Shown here in pieces: positions 13,101 through 28,100 of a stretch of 40,838 nucleotides of DNA (positions are counted from its first letter, which is position 1; every line of letters starts with the position of its first letter). Source of the stretch: Lenisia limosa (Eukaryota; Breviatea). Location: assembly GCA_001655205.1 (NCBI GenBank), contig LPNZ01010565.1, positions 1-40,838 of the forward strand, written 5' to 3'. The translations under genes and the position numbers were made by a program. The notes under the pieces were generated by a model. The model did not search any database. It had not been told where the DNA came from and saw only the letters and a program-made list of their open reading frames with translations.

Positions 13101-16100
13101 CAGGAATTTTTCGAGAAATTCAGTCTTATTTCAAACCAAAGTGAAGCCATAACTGGATAAATTGGGCCAACTGCCGGAATATAATATATATCATACTCCT
13201 GTAAATATTAGATTATCGGGTCATATCATTTAATACCTGAAAATGAGATTATCGGGTTAAAGTGGGGTAGAAGCAGGGGTGGGGGAAAGGTGTATCGGGG
13301 CAGACCGATGAAGGCATTAAAACATCTGTCTTTGTGCATCCTTAATACCGGGAGGGGGAGGCTTGTGTAAATCAATAAGACCAAAGAAAGTGTCACAGTG
13401 ATTGCATAGGCAAATGTAGTTCCTTATTTTCACAGAAACAAAAATTGTTTGATGGGGAAAACCAACATTTCGGTACTGCATGTCGGCAAGAGGATACGCT
13501 TTGCCCATATAGCAGAATTCGGACTTATCGCTACAGTTGCAGTTCGCACCCAATAGATTAGTACAGCTTTTGCAGTTGAGGACAGAGAGCGATGATATGC
13601 CTGTTGTCATCACTAGATGCGTTAGGGTGTGGGTGTGAAGGATAAAAAAATCCCTAGAATACATATTTGGTGGAATAAATGTTAATAAAAAAAAAATTAA
13701 GCATGTAAAATGCATAAATTGTATGAGTCATTATTTCAAGCCTTAATCACAGGCCTACTCATTGGGCAAATAGTACACCTCATCTGGTCGAGATCGAGGA
13801 ATGAACCTTGTTCGCAAACGTTTGTATCACTGAAGCGCTGTCTGGAAGGTGAAATGAAAGAAATATGATATCATCGGATTAAAGGTATTGAAATTTTTTT
13901 TAATGGCATCCCAACCAAGTGTATGGTATGAATAATAAGGGGGGGGGGGGNNNNNNNNNNNNNNNNNNNNNNNNNNNNNNNNNNNNNNNNNNNNAAAGTT
14001 GTGCGAGGTGATAATAGAAGTAACCTAGATAGGTGACATACATATTCCATATGATATCATATCGATATGGTATATATTTTTTTTAAAACAAATTTAACAA
14101 AAAAAGTTGGCAAGACCCCCTTTCTCTCACTTTATCGAATTTAGTTTACTGTTGACAATCGTAACACAAGTAGATCCATTGGTAGAGATGTAGTCGTTAC
14201 TGTCCTCACATCTGAAGAATCAAATATAGATGATAGGTATTCTGAAAGAAAAAGAAAAAAATATCAAGTAATACTTCAAATCATGGTGCAAAGTTTTTGA
14301 AGTCGTCATGAATCCCAAGGTCCAAGTAGGCCAGATCCAATTACTTCAGAATTTCGCCATTTGATGAGCCCATTGAGGGCGTTTCACATGCTCCGGACGC
14401 GCCCACAGTAAAACCAGTAGGGCAGTTGGTAAGAACACCTCGATTGGAGAATAACGCTGGAATATGTAAATGTAAAGAGCTGAATAATAAGATTGGGGAA
14501 TTGAGCTGAGGAAAAATTGTAGAAAATGAGCTAATAAACAATATTTAAGTGTAGAATAAAATCATAAGGTTTTGCAAATAAGCTAAACACTTAGTAGAAT
14601 AGAGTTAATGATATGATATGATTCGAGAAGAGTTACATAAAAACTAGACTGGAAAATAAAGTTATGAAAACAAATGGGAGAGACTGCAAACAAATGGGAG
14701 AGACTGGAGTTCTTGAACAATAGAACAAGTGTAAGAATGTTTCTGACAAGTCATAGAGCAGAGACTCCCCATCCTCCACCCCTCCTCCCCATCCTACGGG
14801 GGTTTCCAAGAAGAAGAAGACATTCTACTCCATTAAAATATCGTCCCTGGGTGCAGAAGCAGTCACCAAGATCATGGTTCAGAGACATGGACCTTCCGAA
14901 TGTGCACACTTCCTGTCTCACTCCGTCTGACATATCTGGAAAGGTCATATCAACCTGACAGTTAAATTCTATGATAAATTGGGTGGAGTGGGATATATTT
15001 TTTGTAGTAAAACCTCTTTGAGATATCCCCCTATTGTTTTAACTTATCATAAAGCAAGGTTTCAAATTAGAAAGCTATTAGATCAATTATCATCAAATAG
15101 GCCTTCCTTGGAGCGAATTTTTATAGGTTTTTACTGGAAAAAAGGGAAATGAAACTTGCTTTATTACAATAGGACACAGAGCAAAGTTGAGCGTGTTTCC
15201 CATTTGAACCCTTTGCAAATGTATTCAAATACAGCATAATATATCATCATTAATGCAATACCATCATCATACATATATATTACATGATCAAAATACAAAC
15301 GAATAGGTAGGCTAGGATATTATAATGGAAAAGACTTTTAACCAGGCATCCAAACCTAATTATTAAGAAATGTTCAAGACCCGGAAAATACTTACACTCC
15401 TCGTATTTGGAATGGTTAGTGTAGCATTTGCTCACATGAAGAGTTAACACAGCTGACTCCAGCATCATTGAACATCCCTGGTGGGCAAGGGTAGAGTCCT
15501 TGTCTGAGAACTTGTGTAGAGACTTCACAAGCATTCTAGATTTTTCTTTTATAACAAAAGATTCTTCTCATATTGAACCAGCATTAGCGAGTGGGGTGAA
15601 GTGACTGAATCTCTTCTATAAGGACCACTGCATCCAAATAATATGATTAATATCTTTGGTTTTTGAACAGCTACTAGCTGTACGTTTGGAATATATATCT
15701 ACAAACAAATATCCTTATAACCTAGATCGTGTGTACGGATTCAGTTAGGTGCTATAAACACTATCTTTAATGTGATTACATGATGGCGTTGATGGCTTTG
15801 ATCTCTAAATAAGAACATGATAAACTTGCGTGATAATAAAGCTACATAACTGCATAATGAGGAGAGATTTGGCTGGCTACACCGCCATAAATAAATAGGG
15901 TATCCCCGATTAGGGAATATGTACCAGCTCGATGGGGGATATTAAACCAAAGGTGGCTACCAACCTGAGGGAAGGGAGGGGGGTCAGGTGTTTGGGCGAA
16001 TTAACGTACCATGTGGATATGAGATGCGGAAGGGGAACTACGAGCTGTTCGAGTGTACTTAGGGCAGGAATAAACGTCTTTTCCATTTGGACAATAGTGG

Positions 16101-19100
16101 TGTGCCGGACAGGGATCGCAGGACGAGGCGTTAACGTTGGGATAGTAGCCTTGACCACAGGGCTCACATTTCATATCGGCAGCAGTGGGCATTGGGTTGT
16201 CTAGAATTGTGATTGATAGTGCTGGTATCGGTTCAAAAAAATACTGAATTGCTCGATATAATCTCGAAAACTATCAATATTTTACCAGCATTTTTCGGAC
16301 CGAAGAGAAACCATTGTGATAAAACAAACAAAATTGTATTGTCTGTTAGAAATACAAATACTATGATATATAATATAGTATTAATACATATTACATATTA
16401 CATATAGTATATGATATATATAGCTCACTATCAAATATAATATGTATTGTATCTGATATTGTAAACATATAATATGGAAAGAAGAAATGTGAACAAGTTG
16501 AGAGAACCATAGGAAAACAAAACAATTAGGAAATACCAAAAAAAAAAAAAAGAGGTTGTAATAGAACAATTTATGACACAAAAAGGTACCGGTTACCCAC
16601 AAATGAGTTTCTCAGAAAGGCTACATTTGAAATCGGAAATGGGCGAATTGACAGATTTAAATTGTTGCTGAAAGGTAAATACTATTTATTATACCTAAAA
16701 ATTAGTTTTCTTGTCTTCCTATATTTAATGTATTTAGTATATTTTCCCTTTCAATGGTTAACGAGGAAAGAATCTTCACTACGCAACTTTTTATTTACAA
16801 TACTTTGAGTTTCTGGAGATAGAAAGATAAAATAACCCATATAATTATATAATACTAATTGTGAAAAAGCTATAATCAAAATGCACTGAGAAATTCAATT
16901 CAATTCACCCACCCCTCTCATTGTCATGACCACACAGCCATAGACGGGATCAATCGCGGAGTCTTTTGAACACTCCTCACAAATACCCTTGATTGAGAAT
17001 GGTGCTACAAAGATGAATGTGTTCAAAGGAGTCTCAATAAGATTGTGCCTACTTGGCCATCAATACATAGTGTGCTATCTTTAAGTTCGAACAAATACTT
17101 GATATCTCGATATACCCTCGAAAACTATCGAAATTTTATAGTATTTTTCGGATTGAAGTGAAACCCTAACTATCACGCGGAACGTTTAACCGTGAGGTTG
17201 GGCATTCTTTTAGCTTTCTTAAAAGTGTTATCTCATATGTATCGTTTTGTTAGAAGAACGCCAAACAAACCTTCCGGGGGACATTTGGTGATTACATTTG
17301 TTGCCGAATCAACTGTATAGCCAATAGGAGCGTATATACAGTAACTTCCTGGTATACCAGTGAAAACTTCACCTAAAATAGTAAGAATTAAAAAAGCTGA
17401 ATTCTGTTGTTTTCATATTTACAATTCAGGCGTTGGAATGATATGTCTGGGGTTACATACCTTCTTGACATTTTTTACAAGTCCCTTTGTCATCATAGTA
17501 CAAGGGTTGCTAAAATATCAATCAACACTTCATTCAACTTAATAAAAAAATTGGTACAAAAATCATTTATTTATGAAATATCAACTATTTGCATGCCTTC
17601 TCAATTGAATGCTGACATTTCAATCATTAATTGTAGAGAAAGTATGTACACAATGAACTCATCATAATAATTAGCAACAACGTTGTGACCTTTACATTAC
17701 CACCTAGTATTTATGTTTTAACCAGCTTAATATCATAATCACAAATGCGAAAATGTTAAAAGACTATTATTATATGTCTCAGATTCACTCAGTATAGCCT
17801 ACGCATTTCAAGGAGTTCAAAGGCTCTAAACCTGAACAGGTTAAATATACATATAAACAAACAACAATGATTATGGTAATCACCAAACTGTACCATTCAT
17901 ATGGGAGGAGAAAAAAGCATGAATATGCAATCACATAATACACATACAAATATATCGTATACAGATATAGTATACATATAACATAGTATATATGATATAT
18001 GACTATAAATACTTACTATCATACTATCAAACAACTCTATCAATAATAAAGCATCTTGTCGTAGATTCTCAAAGTATTTAATTATTTAAAAAATTATAAA
18101 AATAACAGGTGGATTTAAAAAATGAGGTAAGAGTACACCGACTGACCTTGAAATATACAGTTCCGCATGTCAGCAGTGTTGTTCAAATAAGGCACAAAGC
18201 CACTCGTGCATTTTACACATCTTCCGTTCCCCCAGAATTCGTCAGGCGAACAAGGCTCGCAGTCAGTGATGGACGTTGAACCCGTCTTGCCATTGCCGAA
18301 TCCTGGTGGACACCTGGATATTGATTATTATTAACAACAAAAATGATAGATATGATAGGAAGTATAATCTTGGGAAACAAAGAAATACATTGGCATAATT
18401 ACTACAACTCTACGCATTATGATCTCTAAGTATCCTCCTCTCTTCGCCTTTCGACCAGGACTTCACTTCGGTTCGAAAAATACCGGTAAAATATCAATAG
18501 TTTTCGAGGAATCAAGAAATCCAGTCTTTTATTGAAAAGAAGTGAAGCGTTACTTTTGACTTATAAATATGTAGAAAAAAAAAAGTGAGTAGTCCACATT
18601 ATCACGCTAATAAAAAATACTGGATTTCGTATCACATTAATTCAACCTGCTATTCACTATGGTAAATTATTACTCAACTTCTACTCAAACTCACAATTTT
18701 TATGTTTGGTCAGTTTATAAGCTGCCCACGCTCACAATTTACAAGCATGGTTGCCGACGTCAGGCTTATAGGATCTTGTTTTACATGGCAAACACTCGGT
18801 ATCCCTGAAGCATTAAAGTTGTTCTGAAATAAAAGAAAGTTTAATCGTTATCAAAGAAGGTGTTACTCCATTGGTACAGAAGTTAGAGTAATATATCGAT
18901 ATGTGAATTATATGAAGTGTTCAAGGGTAGAAAGCAATTGGACTTAGCAGACAAGTTTAGTTTGAAACTAAGTTCATAAAGAAGCAACGCTTATTATGTA
19001 ACCAAAATACGATAATAGAATGGATTATCTATACTTCTAACCAATCTTTATAAAAAACAATACCAACTCACTTATAATAGAAACCTGGCTTGCAAACGCA

Positions 19101-22100
19101 TGCACTAAAGAGTTAGAAAACAATACGTATTGATATATAAAAGGAGGAAAAACAAAACCAACATATTCAGAGAGGAAATAAAACATCAAGGGGGAAATAA
19201 GAGAATGTGTAAAGGTTATATTAGTAAAAAAAAACAACCTACTACAAGCCAACATACTCGGAGGTTCCACCTTTATAGAGAGACTGACAGTTGTCTGCGG
19301 CTGGATACGGGAACACCCCAGTGTAATTAACGTAAAATCCTGTCTCGACTACGACACCGTCTGGACCTAGCCCGGGCATTGTCATACAACCGTACTGAAA
19401 AACAGTTAAAAAGGCTGGAAACTGGACTATAAATATGTTATTAATACTACCCTACGTCTATATATTCAGGAATTTAGAAGATTGATTCAATTTACTTGTT
19501 TATTATTGAATGACAATGTATAAGAGCAAATAGCATCACATATTTTGATACTTATTAACTGAGCAAGTACATATCATAAACAAAAAAACAATATTTGTAA
19601 ATGCTAATGATAGAGAACCTTCTATGTAACACCCTAGTTTGGTTTATGTCAGACTAAAGTTTAAAACACAATCAAAACAAAATTCAATAAAATTAGTTTG
19701 ATATCTGGTCAAAAGTCCAGCAAAAATCCAAATCTGGCCTTCGAGCAAACCTGTGCTAAAGGATCTGCAATTTGATAAGGTTTGTCACAGTGAACACAAA
19801 AGGACACTGCGAATCCCCTCTGCCCTTCTGGACAGGGAACACCCCATCCGTCAATCGCGGCGTAGTAATGGAATGGCTAAGAAATTGAAGAATGTCAGGA
19901 GGTAAAAAATATATACTAATTTATTGATGGAATAACAAGACAAACCAAACTGTATGAAGAATAACAGGATAAACCAAACTATATGAAGAATAACAGGATA
20001 AACCAAACTGTATGAGGATACATTGAAGAATGGAGACTGTCAAAAGATATAATAACTAGGGCAATAACAGATTCCAACTTGAATTCTGGGTTAGGATTCT
20101 AGTTTGGTGGTACTAACACTACGTTTCGAAAAGAAGGAGTGGTAAGTACAAAAAGAACACAAACAAGGAATGCAAGAAGTGAAATTTTGACAATCTCTAT
20201 TGTCTAATTAGTCAGAATGAGTATACCTATAAAAAGGTATAAAAAGTTGCATCTGTGTCCACATACCAGTGATGCATGATTGTCAACACACGTTGTGAGC
20301 GTTCCAAATTGGAACACCAGTTTACCTGAGGGGCATTCACACGCTGAGCGAATTGACACCCTCATGCCTAAAATCCATTAAGCGCATTCAGCAAAACTTG
20401 AATAGCAAGATCATACAACACACATATTCACAAAATCAAAAAGTATTAAATATTTAAATATATGGACGCATCCACATATCCATATTGACATTTTTTTTAT
20501 ATATATTTCTGATTACTTTTTAACAGAACGTACATTTTAGCTTGAAATTTGGGTAACCTACCATCATAAAGCAGATTGCGGCCTTGAAGGGGTACTGGAC
20601 AAGATTTGACATCGCTTTCGTTCTAGAAAAAGGTCATTCTTGCCATAATCTAATTCGATACTCAAATTGTGCCAAATAAAATATACAATACTATTTCTTA
20701 TTAAATTAGAATTCCCCAAACCAGCAGCATATATTTACCCTCCACAATCCCCCGCGAATACCGCGTTATCTACTTCGACATAGAATCCGATTGCAGGCTG
20801 CTTGTGAACACCGCCCTCTACATAAAAGCCCTGTGAATCTGTAAGTGTTGCTATGGAAATCAAAACCACCTCTATTGGCTGTAATTAATAAGCCAATAAG
20901 TAGTCGGTAAAACAAATACATTTTAATTTTAAACAAACACAGTATATTAACTTACAAGCTAATAAACTCCTTCTCACAGACCTTATGAGCTTGAAAGCTG
21001 CAATCCAGCCCGGCAAAGCCTGAGTCACATTCAAAAGAGACATATGGAGCAAGAGTGTTGTGCGTGTTGGGCGGTAACTATATTGTTGGAACCGAACAGT
21101 AATCATAACACAAACACAGAGTAAACCCTGGATTTTGACTAAATTAAATGATAAATGCGCAAAATGGTGAATTTTTCGCATAAAAGAATCCAGTTAAATT
21201 GTATGCTGCTGCGCAGAAACCGTGTCATATATTCGATATCGTGTCATTTATTATGTAATCGGAGCCATTTTCAAAAGGAAGGGTGGAAGGTAGAACCTTA
21301 TTGAACGAAATAAGTTCAGAATCAGGCGTGTTCTGCTTGATATGAAAGGGATAGTCTTAACTGGAACTCTATTTCCTCTTTTACCCATCTTGATTCTGCA
21401 AGCGATTACTCATTTGAAATCCCCCGTTCATCATTCATAAAATGCTATAATCGACATGTGTCTCAATTGGAAAAGCAAAGAAAGGAATCTGGGAATGGAG
21501 CATTTGGCATGATGAAAGTAATTGATACAAAGCCTAACAGGAAAGCAATCTCTGAAAAGGCCAAAAAATCTGTTGTTGATATTACTAAAGGTCTCAAAAA
21601 GATGTGAACCCGTTGAATATTCACCTTTTAGAATGGTATTAAGGCGCATATGAGCCTTTTAGTTCGAAAAATGAAAAAGGCTGATGAAAATAATCTTGGA
21701 AGTTTTTCAAAGGTTACAGAACAACTTAGAGCACTGACAGAGCCGTCAAACCTTGACCTGAATCGACAAAAGGCAACTCAGGTAGGCTTTATTTTCTTCC
21801 TCTTCACATTTTTAGCCTGAAAACTGTATGACCAACATTTCTGAAAGCAGATTGATGAGTTATATCTTGTTTAAATCAAAAACTGTTAACACACAAAACC
21901 GTAACAAAGTTGCTTTCCAAGCATAAATGACTATGAAAGCAATGGAAGCAATTGAAACCAGACAATTGACGCTTATTAGACATTTGATTGATGAAAAACT
22001 TGAGCTTTGTTTGTAGATCATTGAGTTACTCTTCAGCAAAAGAAGTATTTGTCTCTACTTTTGATCCAATATTTACAAATTTTGTATCAAATACGTAACG

Positions 22101-25100
22101 TGAATTATCACTTGACCTCACTGTAACAGATCTTAGAAAAATGAGTATTTATTTCTTTCACTGACCAGTTTTAGTCAATTCAAGAACCACTGGAAGCAAG
22201 TGTAGCAAATTCATATTGCTTGAATATCGCGGAACAATTAAATAAAGTTGCCCCTGCATGTGATTTAGATCCCGACAGGGTAATTATGTTTGATGAAATC
22301 GCTTTTATGGTCGGAAAGTGGGATGGTGTAAAGAATCGGCCAAATGGGTCTGCGATTTCAATGTCAAGTTTAAGCGGTCACATTGTGAAATCTCCTCTTA
22401 TTCTTGAGGGCGAAGATTTCTGCTCGAAAGCTAAAAAGCGTGATGCTGTTGTCTTTGACCAACAGCCGATCCTAAAAGTTATGGCCTAAATCCTGTGTTG
22501 AAAGATAGGATTCAAACTGTAAACAACGCCGATTTCAGCCCCAATGATATCTGGAAGGCATGTCCTGAAGCAATCAAAGCTGCAAAGGATCGTGGAATGA
22601 TGGTAATTGTTGTCAATAAGAGTGGATACCTCACCACTGAATCATTCCTAATGTCAGTTGATATCATTGCAAAATCTCTTGGTGCTTCTCCTTGCAATCC
22701 CCTTTTCTTTATTGGAGATGGTGCGCGTCCTCATGTTACTCCTGAAGTAAACCGTTGGGGTACTTGTTAATCCTCCAGGTTCACTGTTCGTCTTTTGCAA
22801 GAAGTGATATTTGAAATCGAACCTCCTTTATGTCACATTTTTTTACAGTTAGTCACTATTACTAATGACTTCAAGGTTGCGGATAGTCTTTACCATTCAA
22901 AAGTCANNNNNNNNNNCTGAATTCAAGAAGGTTGTTTTCTTTGTACATATATATAACACAGGGGAATGACTGAATGTGAAATGGCAACAATTCTGGCTAA
23001 ATCATTGAAAAATCCTTCTGCTGATGTCATAACATTCTCTCAAAGGGACTGTGGGTATGGATTTACAGCCCTGATGGATTTGACCCTCATACTATAAAAA
23101 TTGGAAAAATTCAAAATGGTGCATTGTACAGACCAACTGAAAGAGGGATATCCGAAAGTTTCAAGGCCCTATTTGAAAGTACTATATAGTTTCAGTTATT
23201 GCTTTGCTCCGTAGGAAGCGCCTAACCAGTACCTTCCTGTTCCAAGAAAACCAACATTCATGGAAAAGCCTTCAGTTTCTGAAACTGCTGAATTCAGAAG
23301 AGCCGCTCAGATCTTAGATTCTGGTGAAGATCTCGCTCCAGATCAAGCCATTGCGCTGCAAGCCAAAGCCATGGTTTTGAATGATGAAGCAGTAGATACA
23401 CTCAGTGATGTTGAAAAATGATTCTTACAGGGGTCTGCAGCGACATTGGCTGTTCTTGAGTTACGAGATAGCTCTGTTCTCAAAAAGCTTACGTTAATAT
23501 CCAGAGGAGCCTGAAAACCAAAGTAATATTCTTGAATCTGTTGTGAAGTCTGTTTTAAACATCGGTCTTCAACTGATATTATACTAAAGCCCGTATAATT
23601 CTTTGTTTTAGAACGCGGAGAACAAGTGGTGTCAATTCGTCCACTTGTTCTCCGCGTTCTAAAACAAAGAATTATATTTAAGCTTGGTAGTACTAATATA
23701 TTGTTATCTTTTAGATCATTGGAACAAAGGATGAATTAAAACCTGATAGAGCGCACCCAACAAAGGTGGAATTCTTGGGCCAAGCGATAAGACTGTCACA
23801 AAGTTGAAGGAAAAGAGGAAAAAAAATCCGAAAAGTAACTGTAAAAATATATTTTGATTGCGAAAAGTGAAGTGGTTAAGATTGAAATGGACTAAGGGCT
23901 AAAGGCATAACTCTTTTTTGGGGAGAAAACCAAAAAAAAAAGATAAGATATCGAATAAATGCACGGTTTCTGCGCAGTAGCATATTTTAAAACAGCCAAA
24001 TTCTCTGTACATTCCAACTATAATCCAACCAACTGGTAAACATTCTGTGGCGGAGAAGAAGGGATTATACGTTCCTTCTGGACAGGAATGGACGGTGCTA
24101 TTCATTGCATAGAACCCTGGAGTTGCCGACTTGTGTATTAAAAAATATTGGAAAGATTATTTAGATTTGATAACGATAGAATCTAAAAAAATCTTTTTTA
24201 AAAGAAACAATCAGGAAAATATCCATACCTCGCAATTAAATCCCTTCTTGAAGTGTCCTGGGGGGCATACCCTGGATGATGATAAGTATATCACAAAGTA
24301 TGCTTCAATTCCAAAATAAGACATGAAAACATCCAAGTTAATCGAGAATTTATCGAAAATTCCCGCTTGTGGGGACAGAAGGGAAAATTTAATCACAACC
24401 ACCATCTAATCACAAAAATCAGATCAAGACGACATGAGTATCAAAGTGCTCAAAGTATATACAAATGAAATTCTATGTTGAAAAACTCACAAGATGAACA
24501 AGTGAAGTGAAATTGTTTAATGTGTCACCTTGAAGATAGGGTCACTTCATCAAACAATACCCCAAGACTCAATTTAATTAGCCAATATAAGAGGTCGATA
24601 ATATGAACTATTTTGTTGAGGTATTGTTTTGGGATCAAAGATATACTATCAGTAAAACCATTGGATTCAAAATGGGCCGAAACCATGAAGGAGTAAATAC
24701 TCAATATCTCAACATACGTGTTCTCATTGATGGCTTCGACTCCATCGGGAACGTAACTTCCGATAATTTCCGGCGACACACATTGTGTGCCATCAAGAGA
24801 GACCAGCGGGTTGCAGGGCTGGCAAGTGGAAAAAGGCCCTGATTGGAGGTGGTAATCAGAGAAAACCAATGTGATAAAGAATAAAACGTATACCGTGACC
24901 ACAAAGTTATCGCTATCAATATATTCTCTGCATAAAAAAACACCCAAAACTAAGACTGCGTGAAATCAATTTATTGAAGAAATTAATTGACAAAATTTGA
25001 AAATAAAGTATCTGAAACGAGGTTTGTATCAAAATATGTCGCTTCAAACTTTGCAATTAGTTATAAATTAATATCATGAAGTCCTATTCCTAAACACACC

Positions 25101-28100
25101 AGTATGAGGTCCTCTCGCAGTGCCTGGGGGGCAAGGTTCACAGAGGGTTTGGCCATCAACAGCCTGAGTTCCATAGGGGCACAGGCATCCCAGTACTCCG
25201 GAGTCAACGTATGGCATTGTCTGAGCAATGAGGCTAATATTTAGTTTCTTGTACATTGATAGTATGTTCAAAGTAGGCTTTTGATTGACAACAAAATAAT
25301 GTTTTATGTACAGAGACAAAGCTTAATTATAAATCAAACACAAAATATTTCAGAGTATGTATATTATATACATATATGTGATATCAAAACACAGAACTCA
25401 ATAGTTTTTGGAAAGCTCACCGCAGGAGAAATGTCAGGACCAGGATCAGGGCAGGTTAGATAACTTCCATCCGAAGAAATGTAATTCCTTGACAAGCCAC
25501 ACAGTTGCGTTGTATAATCTACTCTGAATCCTGGAAGTATGAAGAAACCAACTCGATTGTTTTCCAAAATACCGAATTAAGGACCCAATATCTGGCCTCG
25601 AAAAAGGCTGATTATATTGAAAATTACCCGATATACGCATCAAAATTATATCAGTCTAAATCGGACCAAAGAGAAGCCCTAGTCCTACCTGGAAGACATG
25701 GACGGCATTGGTCTGGGCCTATTGCCTCATGGTGCAGTGGGCAGCGGCTAAATAATAAATGAAAAAAAGGTTGAAAGGAACGCCTAATGAATTATATTAG
25801 AAATAACGAGTTCATAAAGACAATATCAAATTTAATAGTGTCATTAGAAAAACGGCCAAATGAAATAGAAAACGAATTGAATCATGATAACAGAAAAAAA
25901 CGGTAAAGACATTGAAAAACGTTATAATAACGACATAAGAAAATGTCAAGAATAATAATTAAAAACACCAATTAAGCAGTACACTGGAAAAACAATTTAA
26001 TCAAGTTATTTGATAAATGATTGAATTAATACTATAACTAGGAAAATGCTAAGTGGGAAAGAAGTACAATGGAGAAGACTAAATAACGCTAGGAGGCGAG
26101 CAAATAATAAGAATTAGGAACTATGGAACAACAGCTTCTAGGGATTCAAATAACTAGTTTGACAAAGTAGTGCAGAAAATGGCATTTCCGATAAGACTCC
26201 CTTTACAGCTCCAATTATCTCAATCCATGTTTAATCTGCTCACCAGTCAGAGAAGGAGTCATGATCAAGAGGATCAGTGGAGATCGAAATATTCCGTCCA
26301 GGGGGACACTGAATAAGGTGATTTAATATGATAAAAAAGGTAGCACTTGATAAAGGTAATTTGTTATGATATATATTTGTGGGTCCTCAAAGCTCCGGAA
26401 ATCATTCAAAATTCCCGGACACATCAAAACTCCCAGACAGCTTGAAGTTGACACCTTGTATAGGCCATTGCTAGTGTTTCTTGAAAAAATGCTTCGACAG
26501 ATACATAGAGAAATGAACCTCCTAATGTTCCCTAACTTTTTTTTTCAATTTTGAGCAAATGTCATAAATCCGTGAATTTGGTCTCCCGAGGGCCCCCCTT
26601 TTGCCTTTTCACAGGATTTTTTTCTGAATCTTACCCTCTTTTAGTGTTAAGAACAAAAATATTGTACCCCTCGGAGTAATTGGTTCCGGGTTCCCATTTG
26701 CTTTGGCTATGTAATGGTGAATTTTGAGGAAAAAATGCTAAAAATAGCACTGTCTACAGGGGTAAACTTTCAGATAGTTGCCATTTATTCCTTGAATGTG
26801 GCCTTTTATAACGGTTTTTGCTTGTTTTTGACCGTGTTTGGACTGTAAATAGAGAGCTTAGGGACTTAATTTGGTTTTGACCCGATAATATGTAAAATTG
26901 GGGTTCCATTATTTGATTAAGATTGAGATTACTTTGAGAAACAGAAGGGAAATAGGGTTTCTGGGTGGTTTATGGTGATTTTGTATGGAAAACTCAAGCT
27001 GTCCGGGAGTTTTGATGTGTCCGGGAATTTTGAATGATGTCCGGAGCTTTGACTATACATATATATATATCATATATATATATATATATGGCAATGAGAA
27101 ATAAAAAAAATAAGGTAGTATCTGACCGAAGTCGTCCACACCATCACGCTAATCAGAGATATTGGATTATAGTATAAAAATTAATTAATGTGATATGATA
27201 GAAAAGTGGACATTAAATAATATAAAAAATGTGATAGATTACTATGTTAGACTTTACTCTCAACACACCATCTTGCAAGGTTCTCCAGGGGTTGGGTTAT
27301 ACGATCCTGGGGGGCACACATCGCACGAGTTAGATGCAATTTTGCGCTCAGTACCTAATATGGTAAGTGTTCTAAATGTAGCGATTGAAACTATTGACGC
27401 CCAGCAGTTCATGACAATAACGCTTATAGCAACATAATGTACTGTGCAATAAAAAGGAAAGCTTGAAGTTTACTTGCCAAAAAATTTACTATCCAAGATT
27501 ATATCAATTATAATCAAGTGTCAAATAAAAACCAAGCTTAACTCCAATAAAAAAAAAGACAGGTAAACTGTGAAACTATAGCATTGATTTATCGAGTAAT
27601 TCCGTTATTACATGAATCAGAGTAAAGAGATCTCTATGTGGATCTAATTAACTTACCAGGACGGCACAGAGCACAGACACTGCGGGGGAAGAATGGATAA
27701 TGCTGGAAGAGATAAAAAAAGAGAAGCAAATTCCGGAGAATGTAATTTAACAAAACACTGAAAAGATAAGATAATTTGAATGACTCGATTTTGATCAACT
27801 AACCTGAGGGGTGTGCATGGTATCTGAACATAAACAGCTTCCTAGGCCGACTCTACCAGCGCCTTCGGAGAGCGAACCTTCCGAGCACTACGTATTATAA
27901 GATAGTGTAACAGATGTATACTTAAACACAAAACTAGAAATAGTTTATTACTAGAAGGATGCGAGAACTTAAAGTATTGTGAGAGGGTGAAATGTGTATA
28001 CAAGGAAGGCGAGCTCTAAGATTAATACAGCATTGAATATTGTATAAATAAAAACAGAGAGGTTATTAATTGACAAATATATCATATCATATGTAGAGAT

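Larger units (their letters stand above)
21368..23880 (+). mobile_element. Decayed DDE-type (pogo/jerky-like) DNA transposon in an intron
   Basis: This block fills most of the intron between giant-gene exons 24034-24129 and 20978-21077 and reads on the opposite strand. Coding pieces are found at about 21378-21607, 21632-21781, 22220-22489, 22495-22770, 22966-23180 and 23215-23421, some separated by intron-like gaps. The middle pieces carry an MFDEIAF box, a NKSGYLTTESF box and a FIGDGARPH box, which is the order and spacing known for the DDE_1 transposase domain. Upstream, SDYSFEIPRSSF recalls the psq-type helix-turn-helix. A frameshift near 22465, in-frame stops and a 10-base N run indicate decay. 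Terminal inverted repeats were not found, so the borders are approximate. Confidence 0.65.

Noticed and set aside
13317-13715. Minus-strand ORF of 132 codons taken as a whole
   Set aside because: Only 13467-13600 is coding by phase and splice sites; the rest is intron that happens to stay open.
15932-16204. Plus-strand ORF of 90 codons
   Set aside because: Antisense to exon 16010-16200, which carries the GCC-type cysteines.
27195-27437. Plus-strand ORF of 80 codons
   Set aside because: Antisense shadow of exon 27269-27354, whose minus-strand reading has the Cys pattern and splice sites.
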